A stretch of 32,308 nt of DNA from a virus. A model generated the notes under the pieces. It was not told the DNA's origin. It was given only the letters and a program-made list of their open reading frames with translations, and made no database searches. Every line of letters begins with the position of its first letter. Position 1 is the stretch's first letter. Made by a program: the position numbers and the translations under genes. Where the stretch lies: positions 1 through 32,308 of IMG/VR virus record IMGVR_UViG_3300044627_001345; one strand, 5' to 3'. Below, piece by piece: positions 6,918-13,724 of the stretch.

Positions 6918-8459
6918 TTAGACCGAAACTGCCTCTAAGAAAGCCCTAAGTGTTCCGGCCGTTAAAGTTACTCCGCCCTCAGTATTGATACCTTCTCCAT
7001 CAATGATTGCGTTTGCTACAGCCATCTTCTGTACGAGCATAGCGTGCTGACGTTCTTCAATTGATCCATCCATAATGAAGTCTTGGATTACGATTGAGGG
7101 CCATGTGCTGGATGCTCTTCTGATTCGTCCATTACGTTGAAGTGCGAGTCCTGCGTTCCACGGAAGATCATAGTTAATAAGAAGATTAGCTTGAGGTAGA
7201 TCAACACCATACCCCCCAGCATCAGAGCTGACAAGGATGCGAACTTTGGGATCCGTCTGGAACTTGACTTTTGATTCTTCTTTTTCTTTAGCATTCATTT
7301 CTCCCGTGTATGGTGATGACTGATAGTCGAGTGCTTCTCTAATTAACTTAACCATATGTACATAGCTTGTAAAGATAACAACTTTGTTTCCTTCGTACTC
7401 TCCCAGAAAGTTATCTACATACTCTTTGAGTGCGGATAGCTTTGGAGTTTGCTTTAACTTATCAAGCTTGCCCGCCTCTTCCAACTGTCCTGCGTAGCCG
7501 GATGTAGATGATGAGACACGGATCAGCTCATGGTGATCACAGAGCATACGAAGTGCTGTCAGCTTTGACATTACCTTGCCCTTAAGTGCGTCCATGACAT
7601 CGTTGGAGTGCTCCCCAGCGTAGTGGCTGAACAAATCAAATGATGAGCCGAATGACTCCACTGCATCGTCTAGATCCTTTAGGAGTTCTCGTGCAATATC
7701 TTTATAGAGAACAGATCCGGCACGATCAAACTCTACCAAAATTGGCTCCGCAAAAATTGTGTCGGGCAAGTAGGGTGCGACGTCTGCATCTGTCTGTCTC
7801 TTACGAACTGTTGTTGTTGCAAGAGTTTTGCTAAGGGTAGTTAGGTTACGGTAGCGCTCAACACCACCAAAGCGATTGCGTACAATAAAGGTTTGGTCAA
7901 AGAGATCAAAGCGTCCTAATACCTTTGAATCTACAAACTGCATAATGCTGTAAAGTTCTTCTGGCTTACCGTTCTCGATAGGGGTGCCGGTTAACGCAAA
8001 CTTAACAGGGCTAGTAAGCTTTTTTACTTGCTTTGATCGTTTTGATCTAAAGCTTTTGATTGCGGTTGCTTCGTCGCATACGACGAACCCTCTCGCAAGA
8101 TGTTGAACATACTCCCAGTCGTTAACAACCTGCTCGTAATTGAGGATGACGTAGTCAGCTGTTTCAGCGGTAACGTATTGCTCTGCTCTTTTAGACGGGG
8201 TTCCATCCACGACCACAGTGTTTGCAGCACCATCGGTAAATTTCCTAATCTGATCTGCCCACTGATACTTCAGTGAGGATAAGCAGATAACTATACCAGG
8301 TTCTGTAATCTTTCCTTCGTCTTTTAACTGCTCAAGAGCAGCAATAGTCAAAACTGTTTTACCCAGGCCAAGGTCATAGGCCACAAGCATCTTCTTGCGG
8401 CCTACCATAGCTTCTACAGCCTCTACCTGGTACGGCAGAAGTGTTCCGGTAAAACTCAT
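6918..8459 (-). CDS. SNF2-type DNA helicase/ATPase
   Basis: This 513-residue protein carries the motifs of the SNF2/helicase superfamily 2: LLPYQVEAVEAM (Q-like), motif I DLGLGKT (about 29-35), motif Ia VICLSSLKYQW, motif II DEAT (about 128), motif III ALTGTPIEN, VVIFTSY for the second RecA lobe, and motif VI LQRNGRIRRA. It would translocate on double-stranded DNA using ATP. Related phage proteins are placed in replication, recombination or protection of DNA, but the exact role is not known. The ATG overlaps the primase stop (ATGA). Accessory SNF2 domains (bromo, chromo, zinc) are absent, leaving only the motor. Confidence 0.92.
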   Translation of the reverse strand: MSFTGTLLPYQVEAVEAMVGRKKMLVAYDLGLGKTVLTIAALEQLKDEGKITEPGIVICLSSLKYQWADQIRKFTDGAANTVVVDGTPSKRAEQYVTAETADYVILNYEQVVNDWEYVQHLARGFVVCDEATAIKSFRSKRSKQVKKLTSPVKFALTGTPIENGKPEELYSIMQFVDSKVLGRFDLFDQTFIVRNRFGGVERYRNLTTLSKTLATTTVRKRQTDADVAPYLPDTIFAEPILVEFDRAGSVLYKDIARELLKDLDDAVESFGSSFDLFSHYAGEHSNDVMDALKGKVMSKLTALRMLCDHHELIRVSSSTSGYAGQLEEAGKLDKLKQTPKLSALKEYVDNFLGEYEGNKVVIFTSYVHMVKLIREALDYQSSPYTGEMNAKEKEESKVKFQTDPKVRILVSSDAGGYGVDLPQANLLINYDLPWNAGLALQRNGRIRRASSTWPSIVIQDFIMDGSIEERQHAMLVQKMAVANAIIDGEGINTEGGVTLTAGTLRAFLEAVSV

Positions 8460-9427
8460 ACGAAAGCTCGCTCTCCAAACACAGAATGCTTTGCACTCTC
8501 TATACCCATTATAACCTGATCCTCAGGCATATCGCCAATGTCTTTGTAGTCGCCGGTATAGTTAAAGAAGAAACACTCCAGGCCTTCCTTCTTAGTACGA
8601 GCAAGCATGTCACGAGAAGCTTTCTCTCCGGCTAGATCTACCTTAGGATTATCAAAGGCGATAATTAACTTATCTGCACGACGCATGAGATCAACTTGAT
8701 CCTGGCTGATAGATGCACCAAAGGTTGAGACGCCTCCTGCAATTCCCAATGATGAGAGTTTTACTACATCGAGTGGAGACTCAACAATGATCATAGTTCC
8801 ACCGGCCCACACATCAAGACCAAACAAAGTTTTAGACTTCTGCACACCGGTAGGGCGATTACGGAAGTAGCGATTGACTTGTCCCTTTTCTTGCCAGCCC
8901 ATAAGCTTATTGGTATCGGGTTGACGGATAGGTGTGATCCAACCCTGCTGCTTTGCATCCCATTTAACAGAGTGCTTAATGCAAGCCTCTGCGGTTAAGT
9001 CTCTAGCAGATAAAGCCCAATCTGGGGGTAGGCTGTCGAAAATCGACAGACGTGCCTCACTCATTTCTACCAAAGGTTGGACAGGGATATAGCTATTCTT
9101 AGCCTCTTCCAACTGCTTTGCAATCAGTTCAAAGTTAACCTCGATGTTCTGACGCAACCAGTCTTTGGCTGCCTCAAAATCAAGGCGACCCCACTGAGTT
9201 TCAAACTCATTGATCTCGGCTACAAGGGTGAGAAGAGTTCCACGGTATCCGCAGGAAAAGCAATGGTGGACACCGGTCTCTACATTCATAGACCATGACG
9301 GGCGAGAGTCTGCACGACCAGTTCGTTCTAGGTGCATAGGACATAGACCAAGCAACTCATCGTTGCGCTGGTCTACTTCAATACCTAGTCTTAGTAGTAC
9401 AGACTCTACGTCGCCCTCACGATACAT
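8456..9427 (-). CDS. DNA primase (CHC2 zinc finger and Toprim)
   Basis: From the ATG at 9427 this is 323 residues. The N-terminal zinc-binding domain has CPMH (Cys29, His32) and CFSC (Cys56, Cys59), the CHC2 pattern of DnaG-type primases. The catalytic Toprim part has TMIIVESPLDVVKL, with the conserved glutamate, and LIIAFDNPKVD for the acidic metal site. It makes RNA primers for lagging-strand synthesis and would work with the DnaB-like helicase at 9885-11129. I prefer 9427 to the ATG at 9466: GAGGA lies just upstream and the stop of the zinc-ribbon gene is one base away, while the longer form would overlap that gene. No C-terminal helicase domain is fused, unlike T7 gp4. Confidence 0.92.
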   Translation of the reverse strand: MYREGDVESVLLRLGIEVDQRNDELLGLCPMHLERTGRADSRPSWSMNVETGVHHCFSCGYRGTLLTLVAEINEFETQWGRLDFEAAKDWLRQNIEVNFELIAKQLEEAKNSYIPVQPLVEMSEARLSIFDSLPPDWALSARDLTAEACIKHSVKWDAKQQGWITPIRQPDTNKLMGWQEKGQVNRYFRNRPTGVQKSKTLFGLDVWAGGTMIIVESPLDVVKLSSLGIAGGVSTFGASISQDQVDLMRRADKLIIAFDNPKVDLAGEKASRDMLARTKKEGLECFFFNYTGDYKDIGDMPEDQVIMGIESAKHSVFGERAFV

Positions 9428-9428
9428 A

Positions 9429-9647
9429 TTAGTCCTCTTCTGTATATTCTTCTTTTGGTCTGTCATCCATCATTACATAGTCTTCTGGCATGTCTGGCAA
9501 TGTTGGTGCGGTAGCTTTAGTGCCACACTCTGCACACTCCATGTCTAAGAAGTACATTGAGATTTCATAGTCTTGGAACATAGCCTTAACATTCCAAAGC
9601 ATTGAACCACACGGACAAACGTGAGTTGGTTCTCCACGTACATCCAT
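9429..9647 (-). CDS. Small zinc-ribbon protein
   Basis: This 72-residue protein has a Cys-x-Cys (HVCPCG) and a Cys-x2-Cys (MECAECGTKA) separated by about 25 residues, the spacing of a zinc ribbon. An acidic tail follows (PEDYVMMDDRPKEEYTEED). It ends one base before the primase start and begins shortly after the WhiB gene, so it belongs to the replication operon. There is no clear Shine-Dalgarno site before the ATG at 9647. A role as a small adaptor or single-strand-binding accessory is possible but not shown by the sequence. Confidence 0.65.
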   Translation of the reverse strand: MDVRGEPTHVCPCGSMLWNVKAMFQDYEISMYFLDMECAECGTKATAPTLPDMPEDYVMMDDRPKEEYTEED

Positions 9648-9667
9648 TGCGTTTGTGTAATCTGGTT

Positions 9668-9919
9668 TTAGATCGCTGATGTCTTTAATAATCGTTTCCT
9701 CTCCTGAGGTGTTGTTCCTGCCCAGATGCCCTCTAGGTTTGGGATCTGTATTGCGTACTTAAAACACTCTTCTTTAATCCAACAATCTCCACAAATTCCT
9801 TTAGCCCTCTGAACTGCTTTATGGTTTGTGTACTTTTCTGGAAAGAATACGTCTGGGTTTTCTCCAGCGCATAGTTGAGTTCCGTTAAAAGGGTTTGATT
9901 GGAGTGCCAAAGGTTCCAT
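9668..9919 (-). CDS. WhiB-family transcriptional regulator (canonical)
   Basis: From the ATG at 9919 this is 83 residues. Cys17, then GICGDCWIKEEC (Cys43, Cys46, Cys52), gives the normal C...C-x2-C-x5-C set for a [4Fe-4S] cluster, followed by the turn GIWAG and the basic helix TTPQERKRLL that contacts DNA. I rejected the longer frame from 10027 because its first 36 residues lie over the helicase gene and lack family likeness. The chosen start overlaps the end of the helicase by 35 nt and has GAAGAG nearby. Phage WhiB proteins are known to compete with host WhiB proteins at the sigma factor (for example WhiBTM4). It may switch host or phage transcription. Confidence 0.9.
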   Translation of the reverse strand: MEPLALQSNPFNGTQLCAGENPDVFFPEKYTNHKAVQRAKGICGDCWIKEECFKYAIQIPNLEGIWAGTTPQERKRLLKTSAI

Positions 9920-11129
9920 ACTCTTCGAACTTCCCTTCTTCCCAGTCCCATAGAAGATCGCTAGTTGCTGGACCGGAGTTACGGCTTGCAACAATACGAA
10001 GTTCACGGGATGAATCATCTTCTTCATCTTGTTTTTGAAGACCTAAAATAACATCTGAGTCTTGGAAGAACGAAGATGAATAACCAATCGCATCGGCAGA
10101 TACCTGACGCTTCTTCATTTTCCATAGAAGAACCTGGGTGGACACCACAATTGGAATATTAGCTTTCTGTGCTAAACGCTTTAGGTTACGAGTAATACTT
10201 GTCAAGGCCTGCGGTGTATTTGACTCACCGCTTGCCTCGTCAACCATAAGGTAGACACCGTCAACAAATACAATATCCGGTTTGATCTTCTCAATCTTTG
10301 CAGCCAAACCAGTAACTGTCATTGCAGAGGTACTATCTGTCAGGTAAAACTTCTGCATTGTTTCCATGCGCTCTAGGGTTGCTTTATATCTTTTCTCTTC
10401 GTCTAAGTTTAGATTTCCTCGTACCAAACGAGAGTGTGCAATCTTGGCACGCATAGCATCGTGACGATGTTGCTGCTCAATATTGCTCATCTCAAAAGAC
10501 TGGAACATTGGAACGTGCCCGTCCTCGTGTACGTTAACCGCAATCTGCATAGCAAGGACTGACTTACCAGTCTTAGGTGGTGCAATGATTGTAATCAACT
10601 GGCCATTCTGTAAACCGGCAGTAGCCTCGTCAATAGTTCTAAACCCTGTGCGGTACCCAAGCAAAGCACCATCACGAGTTTTAATATCTAAGTATTCTTG
10701 GTAACGCTTGTCGGGATCCTTAGTAAGATCAACGTCGCTAGATTGGGTAGCACCCTCATCATAGATAGTTGCAATGCCGGAACTCATCTCTGCAATCGCA
10801 CCGTCGTGATTTCCCGAAGCAATAAGCTCGGCGGCAGACTGAACTACTTCGATAGCTTTCTGACGTCTACGGTACTCTACTAGTTGATCTACCAGGTAGT
10901 CTAACGAATCTTCTACAGCAAGCAAACGGTATGTAGGAAAGTTATCCTTAACAGTTACTGCACTAGGGATCTCTTGGTAGCGAGTCCAGTGGGTACGAAT
11001 AAACTTCCAGACAGCACGGTTCTCATCAACAAAGAACCAACTATCGTCTACGCCCTTTTCTAAGGCAGGGATAATTTCCCGAGTCCTTACGACCCGAGAT
11101 ATTAATCTCTCTTCATTATCTGCTGCCAC
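9885..11129 (-). CDS. DnaB-like replicative helicase
   Basis: This 414-residue protein has a helical N-terminal domain (about 1-110), a linker, then TGFRTIDEATAGLQNGQL and a Walker A motif APPKTGKSVLA near residues 185-195. Then come FQSFEMSN, the Walker B strand IVFVDGVYLM and STQVLLWKMKK, matching the RecA-fold ring helicase DnaB. It would unwind the fork 5'-3' as a hexamer, loaded by the AAA+ protein at 11831-12508 and working with the primase. The start appears to be a GTG at 11129, overlapping the gene before it by 14 nt, with GGGGG a few bases upstream. The whole initiator-loader-helicase-primase set lies on one strand within 5 kb. Confidence 0.92.
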   Translation of the reverse strand: MAADNEERLISRVVRTREIIPALEKGVDDSWFFVDENRAVWKFIRTHWTRYQEIPSAVTVKDNFPTYRLLAVEDSLDYLVDQLVEYRRRQKAIEVVQSAAELIASGNHDGAIAEMSSGIATIYDEGATQSSDVDLTKDPDKRYQEYLDIKTRDGALLGYRTGFRTIDEATAGLQNGQLITIIAPPKTGKSVLAMQIAVNVHEDGHVPMFQSFEMSNIEQQHRHDAMRAKIAHSRLVRGNLNLDEEKRYKATLERMETMQKFYLTDSTSAMTVTGLAAKIEKIKPDIVFVDGVYLMVDEASGESNTPQALTSITRNLKRLAQKANIPIVVSTQVLLWKMKKRQVSADAIGYSSSFFQDSDVILGLQKQDEEDDSSRELRIVASRNSGPATSDLLWDWEEGKFEEYGTFGTPIKPF

Positions 11130-11532
11130 CGGCTGCCCCCATATCTAAATACCAATGCCCATAACGTAACGAACGTGCGGGTATATCAATAACATGCTTT
11201 AGCTCTGGCCTGTAAGCTAACTCTGCAACAAGATCTGCAGGAACTCTATAAGCCTTTGCATAGTTAAACGGATTAGTTCCAAGATTATCTAAATCTTCTA
11301 GAACCTCGTCCATTTCTTTTTGAGAAAATCCGTACCCTACTAATTCTAGAGTGTAGGAGTGGGTTTCTGCAAATCGCCAGAATAAAGATAACGACTGTCT
11401 ATTGTACGTAGTTTCTTCACCACTGACCGCCACACCAAATACCTTTTTAAAGGTGGGCCTGCGATCAAGGATACAGTCCAAAGTAACCACAACCCGCATA
11501 GGAGTTTCATTTGATATATCGCCCCCACGCAT
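11116..11532 (-). CDS. Hypothetical protein of the replication operon
   Basis: I do not recognise this 138-residue protein. It begins with a hydrophobic strand MRVVVTLDCILD, has FWRFAETHSYTLELVGYGF and an acidic helix KEMDEVLEDLDNL in the middle, and ends with a conserved-looking part, PADLVAELAYRPEL and DIPARSLRYGHWYLDMG. The first strand resembles the first motif of HAD phosphatases, but the needed D-x-D-x-T is incomplete, so I do not call it one. It begins 2 nt after the SWIM gene and overlaps the helicase start by 14 nt. An internal ATG at 11499 has no better ribosome binding site. Confidence 0.6.
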   Translation of the reverse strand: MRGGDISNETPMRVVVTLDCILDRRPTFKKVFGVAVSGEETTYNRQSLSLFWRFAETHSYTLELVGYGFSQKEMDEVLEDLDNLGTNPFNYAKAYRVPADLVAELAYRPELKHVIDIPARSLRYGHWYLDMGAAGGSR

Positions 11533-11534
11533 TT

Positions 11535-11819
11535 CTACAGTACTTCGATCTTGCCATACTTCAATAGGAAATCCCTAAACATAACGGGATCTAAACTTGC
11601 TAACGCTGCGTCAGTTTCTGGAGCCTTGTTAGAAATCTCTACTGGATATACTCCAGAGTTGTTCTTCATCTTTTCCGAAACATAACGTGTGTGCTTACAC
11701 ATGCTGCGGGTATTAAACCCTTCGCAATTACAGCGTAGCTTCTTATTGTCAATGTTAATCCAAACCTCATGTGGTCCAGAGTCAGACAAAAATAATTGCG
11801 TAACTTGCCATGTACTCAT
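11535..11819 (-). CDS. SWIM-type zinc-finger small protein
   Basis: From the ATG at 11819 this is 94 residues. Residues 30-43 read RCNCEG...MCKH, giving Cys30-x-Cys32-x8-Cys41-x-His43, the CxC...CxH pattern of SWIM zinc fingers, which bind DNA or proteins and occur with SNF2 ATPases and recombination regulators. GAAGGAAACTACT before the ATG includes a fair Shine-Dalgarno site. An alternative ATG at 11834 would overlap the loader stop (ATGA) and add five residues. The still longer frame from 11927 lies over the loader gene and is rejected. It may bridge the loader/helicase and DNA, or work with the phage's own SNF2 protein; neither is shown here. Confidence 0.7.
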   Translation of the reverse strand: MSTWQVTQLFLSDSGPHEVWINIDNKKLRCNCEGFNTRSMCKHTRYVSEKMKNNSGVYPVEISNKAPETDAALASLDPVMFRDFLLKYGKIEVL

Positions 11820-11830
11820 AGTAGTTTCCT

Positions 11831-12508
11831 TCATCCTCGTCTGTCCCCCTGTGGCGCTTCTACTTCGATTGGTATGAACGCTTCCATAGCAAAGCTTCCC
11901 ATAGGTGAACCATAAACACTTCCCCAATTTTCAAGAGGAACGTTTGTAGTTACAATCGTTGGAAGCCCTGCGTTAAATCTTGAACGTAGTAGTGCATCAA
12001 ATGTGTTCTCTGCCCAACCTGATGCGGTTCTATATTCCTTGCCAATATCATCTAGAACAAAAACTCTTACATTATTCATTCTATCCGAGTCACCATATAT
12101 GCCGTCAAGTAGGATTTGAGTTGCCTCATCCTCGTCAGAGAACTGGGACTTCTGAAGCCTCAAAAGCTTTGGATAGTCCATAAACCCGCCTATGCGTTTT
12201 GGGAAGCCTCCAGGGATCCCTAAGACGTCTGCTGGAATACCCCTGATAAGGCTCTGCAGGGCCGTAGAAGCCATTGTAGTCTTGCCGTGACCTGGATTAC
12301 CCACCAGCATAATTCCGAGCCCGCAGGACGGAGATCCAGCCTTTTGGATGATCTCCCCATTGACCACTCGAGCCACCCATTTCTTAACTGCTTCTAGGGC
12401 GGGTGTGGGATCCAAATCAGAAAATTCTTTCCCAATGGTTTTCATTGGGAGACCAGCCTGTACGATCTGCTTCCGAATGCTTGGTGCTTCTTTAGACAAG
12501 TCGTACAT
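11831..12508 (-). CDS. DnaC-like AAA+ helicase loader
   Basis: This 225-residue protein has an AAA+ core: Walker A GNPGHGKTT near residues 68-76, Walker B VFVLDDIGKE near 148-157, an arginine-rich helix (DALLRSRFNAG) and sensor I IVTTNVPLENWG. This matches DnaC/DnaI and phage loaders that open and place the DnaB ring at the origin. It starts with an ATG overlapping the TAA of the initiator-like gene (TAATG), so the two are probably made together. The next genes are a SWIM protein, an unknown and the DnaB-like helicase. This order of initiator, loader, helicase is the functional order of lambda O, P and host DnaB. Confidence 0.88.
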   Translation of the reverse strand: MYDLSKEAPSIRKQIVQAGLPMKTIGKEFSDLDPTPALEAVKKWVARVVNGEIIQKAGSPSCGLGIMLVGNPGHGKTTMASTALQSLIRGIPADVLGIPGGFPKRIGGFMDYPKLLRLQKSQFSDEDEATQILLDGIYGDSDRMNNVRVFVLDDIGKEYRTASGWAENTFDALLRSRFNAGLPTIVTTNVPLENWGSVYGSPMGSFAMEAFIPIEVEAPQGDRRG

Positions 12509-13416
12509 TATTCTCCCTCTAGTAGTCGCATCATCTTTTCTTGATGTGCTTTGAACTTATCAGTTGAGTACGTTGGTTGATCTGGCTTCTTAACAATTCC
12601 CTGGATCGTTGGGTAGTATGAAAAGAATCGTTGCCATAGTGGCTTGCCGATACCAAGGTCGTTTAGATTACGTGGATCCGCAAAGAACATACGCATAGCT
12701 TTTAGGACTTCATATCGTTGTGTTCCTTCACCAACCTGCTTGTTAATCCAAGTCGCTAGGTACTTGTTGTTAACTTGGCTGGAAGTGTTTGGTGCAGCCT
12801 TTTCAACTAGGTCGTAAAACTCTGCGATCAAGTCTGTGGTAGACCAAAGCTCTTCTGGAGTATTGATTCTATCCTTGCTGTCACGCTGAGCCTTTACTGG
12901 CTTCTTGTACTTTGCGTTGAGTCGAGCCTGGCGATCTTCGATCTTACCGATAGTTCCGGTGGCAGGTTCTTCCTGGCCTCGCTTTACCTTAGGAGCTTCT
13001 TCATCTCCATCAAGATTCCAAACCATCTCTTCTCCTTCTTGGGGCGCAGCCCCTATAGTTAAAGATACGTTAGTATCTTTAACTATATTAGTACTAGTAG
13101 TTATATCACTAGTAGCTATATAGTTGTCTATGTATAGGTGCCCTGAAAAGCCGTTGTCGGTAGAAAACAGCTTTTTAGCCTCTTCTGTGAATTTTAGACG
13201 GGCAATCCATTGCCCATTGTTCTGTACTCGGACAGACTTAACGTACTTGAGATCTTTCAATTCATTGATGGCAGACTGAAGCGCATCCCTACCTTCAGGG
13301 AATTCTTTGGTGCTTCGTAATTCGTCAGCCGAAATAACCCGACCCTTTTCAACAAAGTAATAGAAAAGTGATCTGGCCCGTAAAGATAATTTTGGGTTAA
13401 CAATTGGTCTTAGCAT
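12508..13416 (-). CDS. Replication initiator-like protein with N-terminal winged helix
   Basis: This 302-residue protein begins with a winged-helix domain (LSLRARSLFYYFVEKGRVIS, EGRDALQSAINELKDLKYVKSVRV, then wing strands to about residue 80). A low-complexity, Ser/Thr-rich linker (about 95-130) comes next, then a charged stretch, and a helical C-terminal domain (LIAEFYDLVEKAAPN...ATWINKQ...WQRFFSYYPTIQG) reminiscent of DnaD- or O-type partner-binding regions. It would bind the phage origin and recruit the loader encoded immediately downstream. The linker-coding DNA holds the inverted and tandem repeats at 13041-13122 and uses only ATA for isoleucine. The start is supported by AGAGGGAGGG before the ATG. 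The initiator role is inferred from domain layout and position. Confidence 0.65.
   Translation of the reverse strand: MLRPIVNPKLSLRARSLFYYFVEKGRVISADELRSTKEFPEGRDALQSAINELKDLKYVKSVRVQNNGQWIARLKFTEEAKKLFSTDNGFSGHLYIDNYIATSDITTSTNIVKDTNVSLTIGAAPQEGEEMVWNLDGDEEAPKVKRGQEEPATGTIGKIEDRQARLNAKYKKPVKAQRDSKDRINTPEELWSTTDLIAEFYDLVEKAAPNTSSQVNNKYLATWINKQVGEGTQRYEVLKAMRMFFADPRNLNDLGIGKPLWQRFFSYYPTIQGIVKKPDQPTYSTDKFKAHQEKMMRLLEGE
13054..13087. repeat. Perfect 15-bp inverted repeat, candidate origin element
   Basis: TATAGTTAAAGATAC (13054-13068) and GTATCTTTAACTATA (13073-13087) are exact inverted copies around GTTA. The element is AT-rich, lies inside the linker-coding part of the initiator-like gene and is directly next to a 5-bp GGGGC/GCCCC inverted repeat at 13041-13053. 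It could be a binding site for a dimeric initiator or a DNA-unwinding hairpin. As RNA it would be a stable stem without a U tract, so a terminator is unlikely. Confidence 0.8.
13093..13122. repeat. Two 15-nt tandem direct repeats, iteron-like
   Basis: ACTAGTAGTTATATC (13093-13107) and ACTAGTAGCTATATA (13108-13122) are adjacent and differ at two positions. Their length is five codons, so the reading frame is kept (the protein has YIATS then DITTS). They lie five bases from the 15-bp inverted repeat, in the most AT-rich patch of the gene. Iterons inside an initiator gene are known from lambda O; that this is an origin is an inference. Confidence 0.65.
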
Positions 13417-13439
13417 ATAACCCTCCCTCTTTATATATA

Positions 13440-13715
13440 CTACAGCCTATCCACCCTGTTTGGCAAACCGCGAGCTTGTCGTGGTGATATGCCGGTTAAG
13501 ACTTGCTCTGTAGCAAGCGAAAGGGTGAGGCTTACAAATGTAGACGCTAGCGTGTATACGGCTAGATATAGTAAGGGTGTGCTTAGATTCAGGCATGCAA
13601 GTAAGCTAACTATTAAAGCTAATAGTCCTCGCCACTTACCTAGCGGCTTGATTAAACTCTCCACAGCTGTTAAGATACACGCTGCAGCTAACCCCGCAAT
13701 TATTACTATGCCCAT
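13440..13715 (-). CDS. Small membrane protein, holin candidate
   Basis: This 91-residue protein is strongly hydrophobic. The first segment is residues about 2-22 (GIVIIAGLAAACILTAVESL); a second and possibly third lie between 28 and 70 (GLLALIVSLLACLNL, PLLYLAVYTLASTFVSLTL). The tail is short and basic (SPRQARGLPNRVDRL). Size, helix number and basic tail fit phage holins, and the position at the junction between tail fibre and replication modules would suit a lysis gene. No endolysin is next to it, so the call stays a candidate. The ribosome binding site before the ATG at 13715 is weak; the fibre gene stops 9 nt earlier. Confidence 0.55.
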   Translation of the reverse strand: MGIVIIAGLAAACILTAVESLIKPLGKWRGLLALIVSLLACLNLSTPLLYLAVYTLASTFVSLTLSLATEQVLTGISPRQARGLPNRVDRL

Positions 13716-13724
13716 AGATCTATT

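Noticed and set aside
9210-9548. 112-residue plus-strand frame opposite primase and zinc-ribbon genes
   Set aside because: It is opposite two genes with clear zinc motifs; its sequence shows no domain.
9920-10027. Upstream extension of the second WhiB gene
   Set aside because: It lies wholly over the helicase C-terminal coding region and has no WhiB-like content; the ATG at 9919 aligns with the family start.
11116-11532. HAD-type phosphatase call from VVTLDCILD
   Set aside because: The D-x-D-x-T motif and the later lysine and acidic motifs are not visible.
13041-13087. The two neighbouring hairpins as transcription terminators
   Set aside because: They lie inside a clear coding frame and no U tract follows in either direction.
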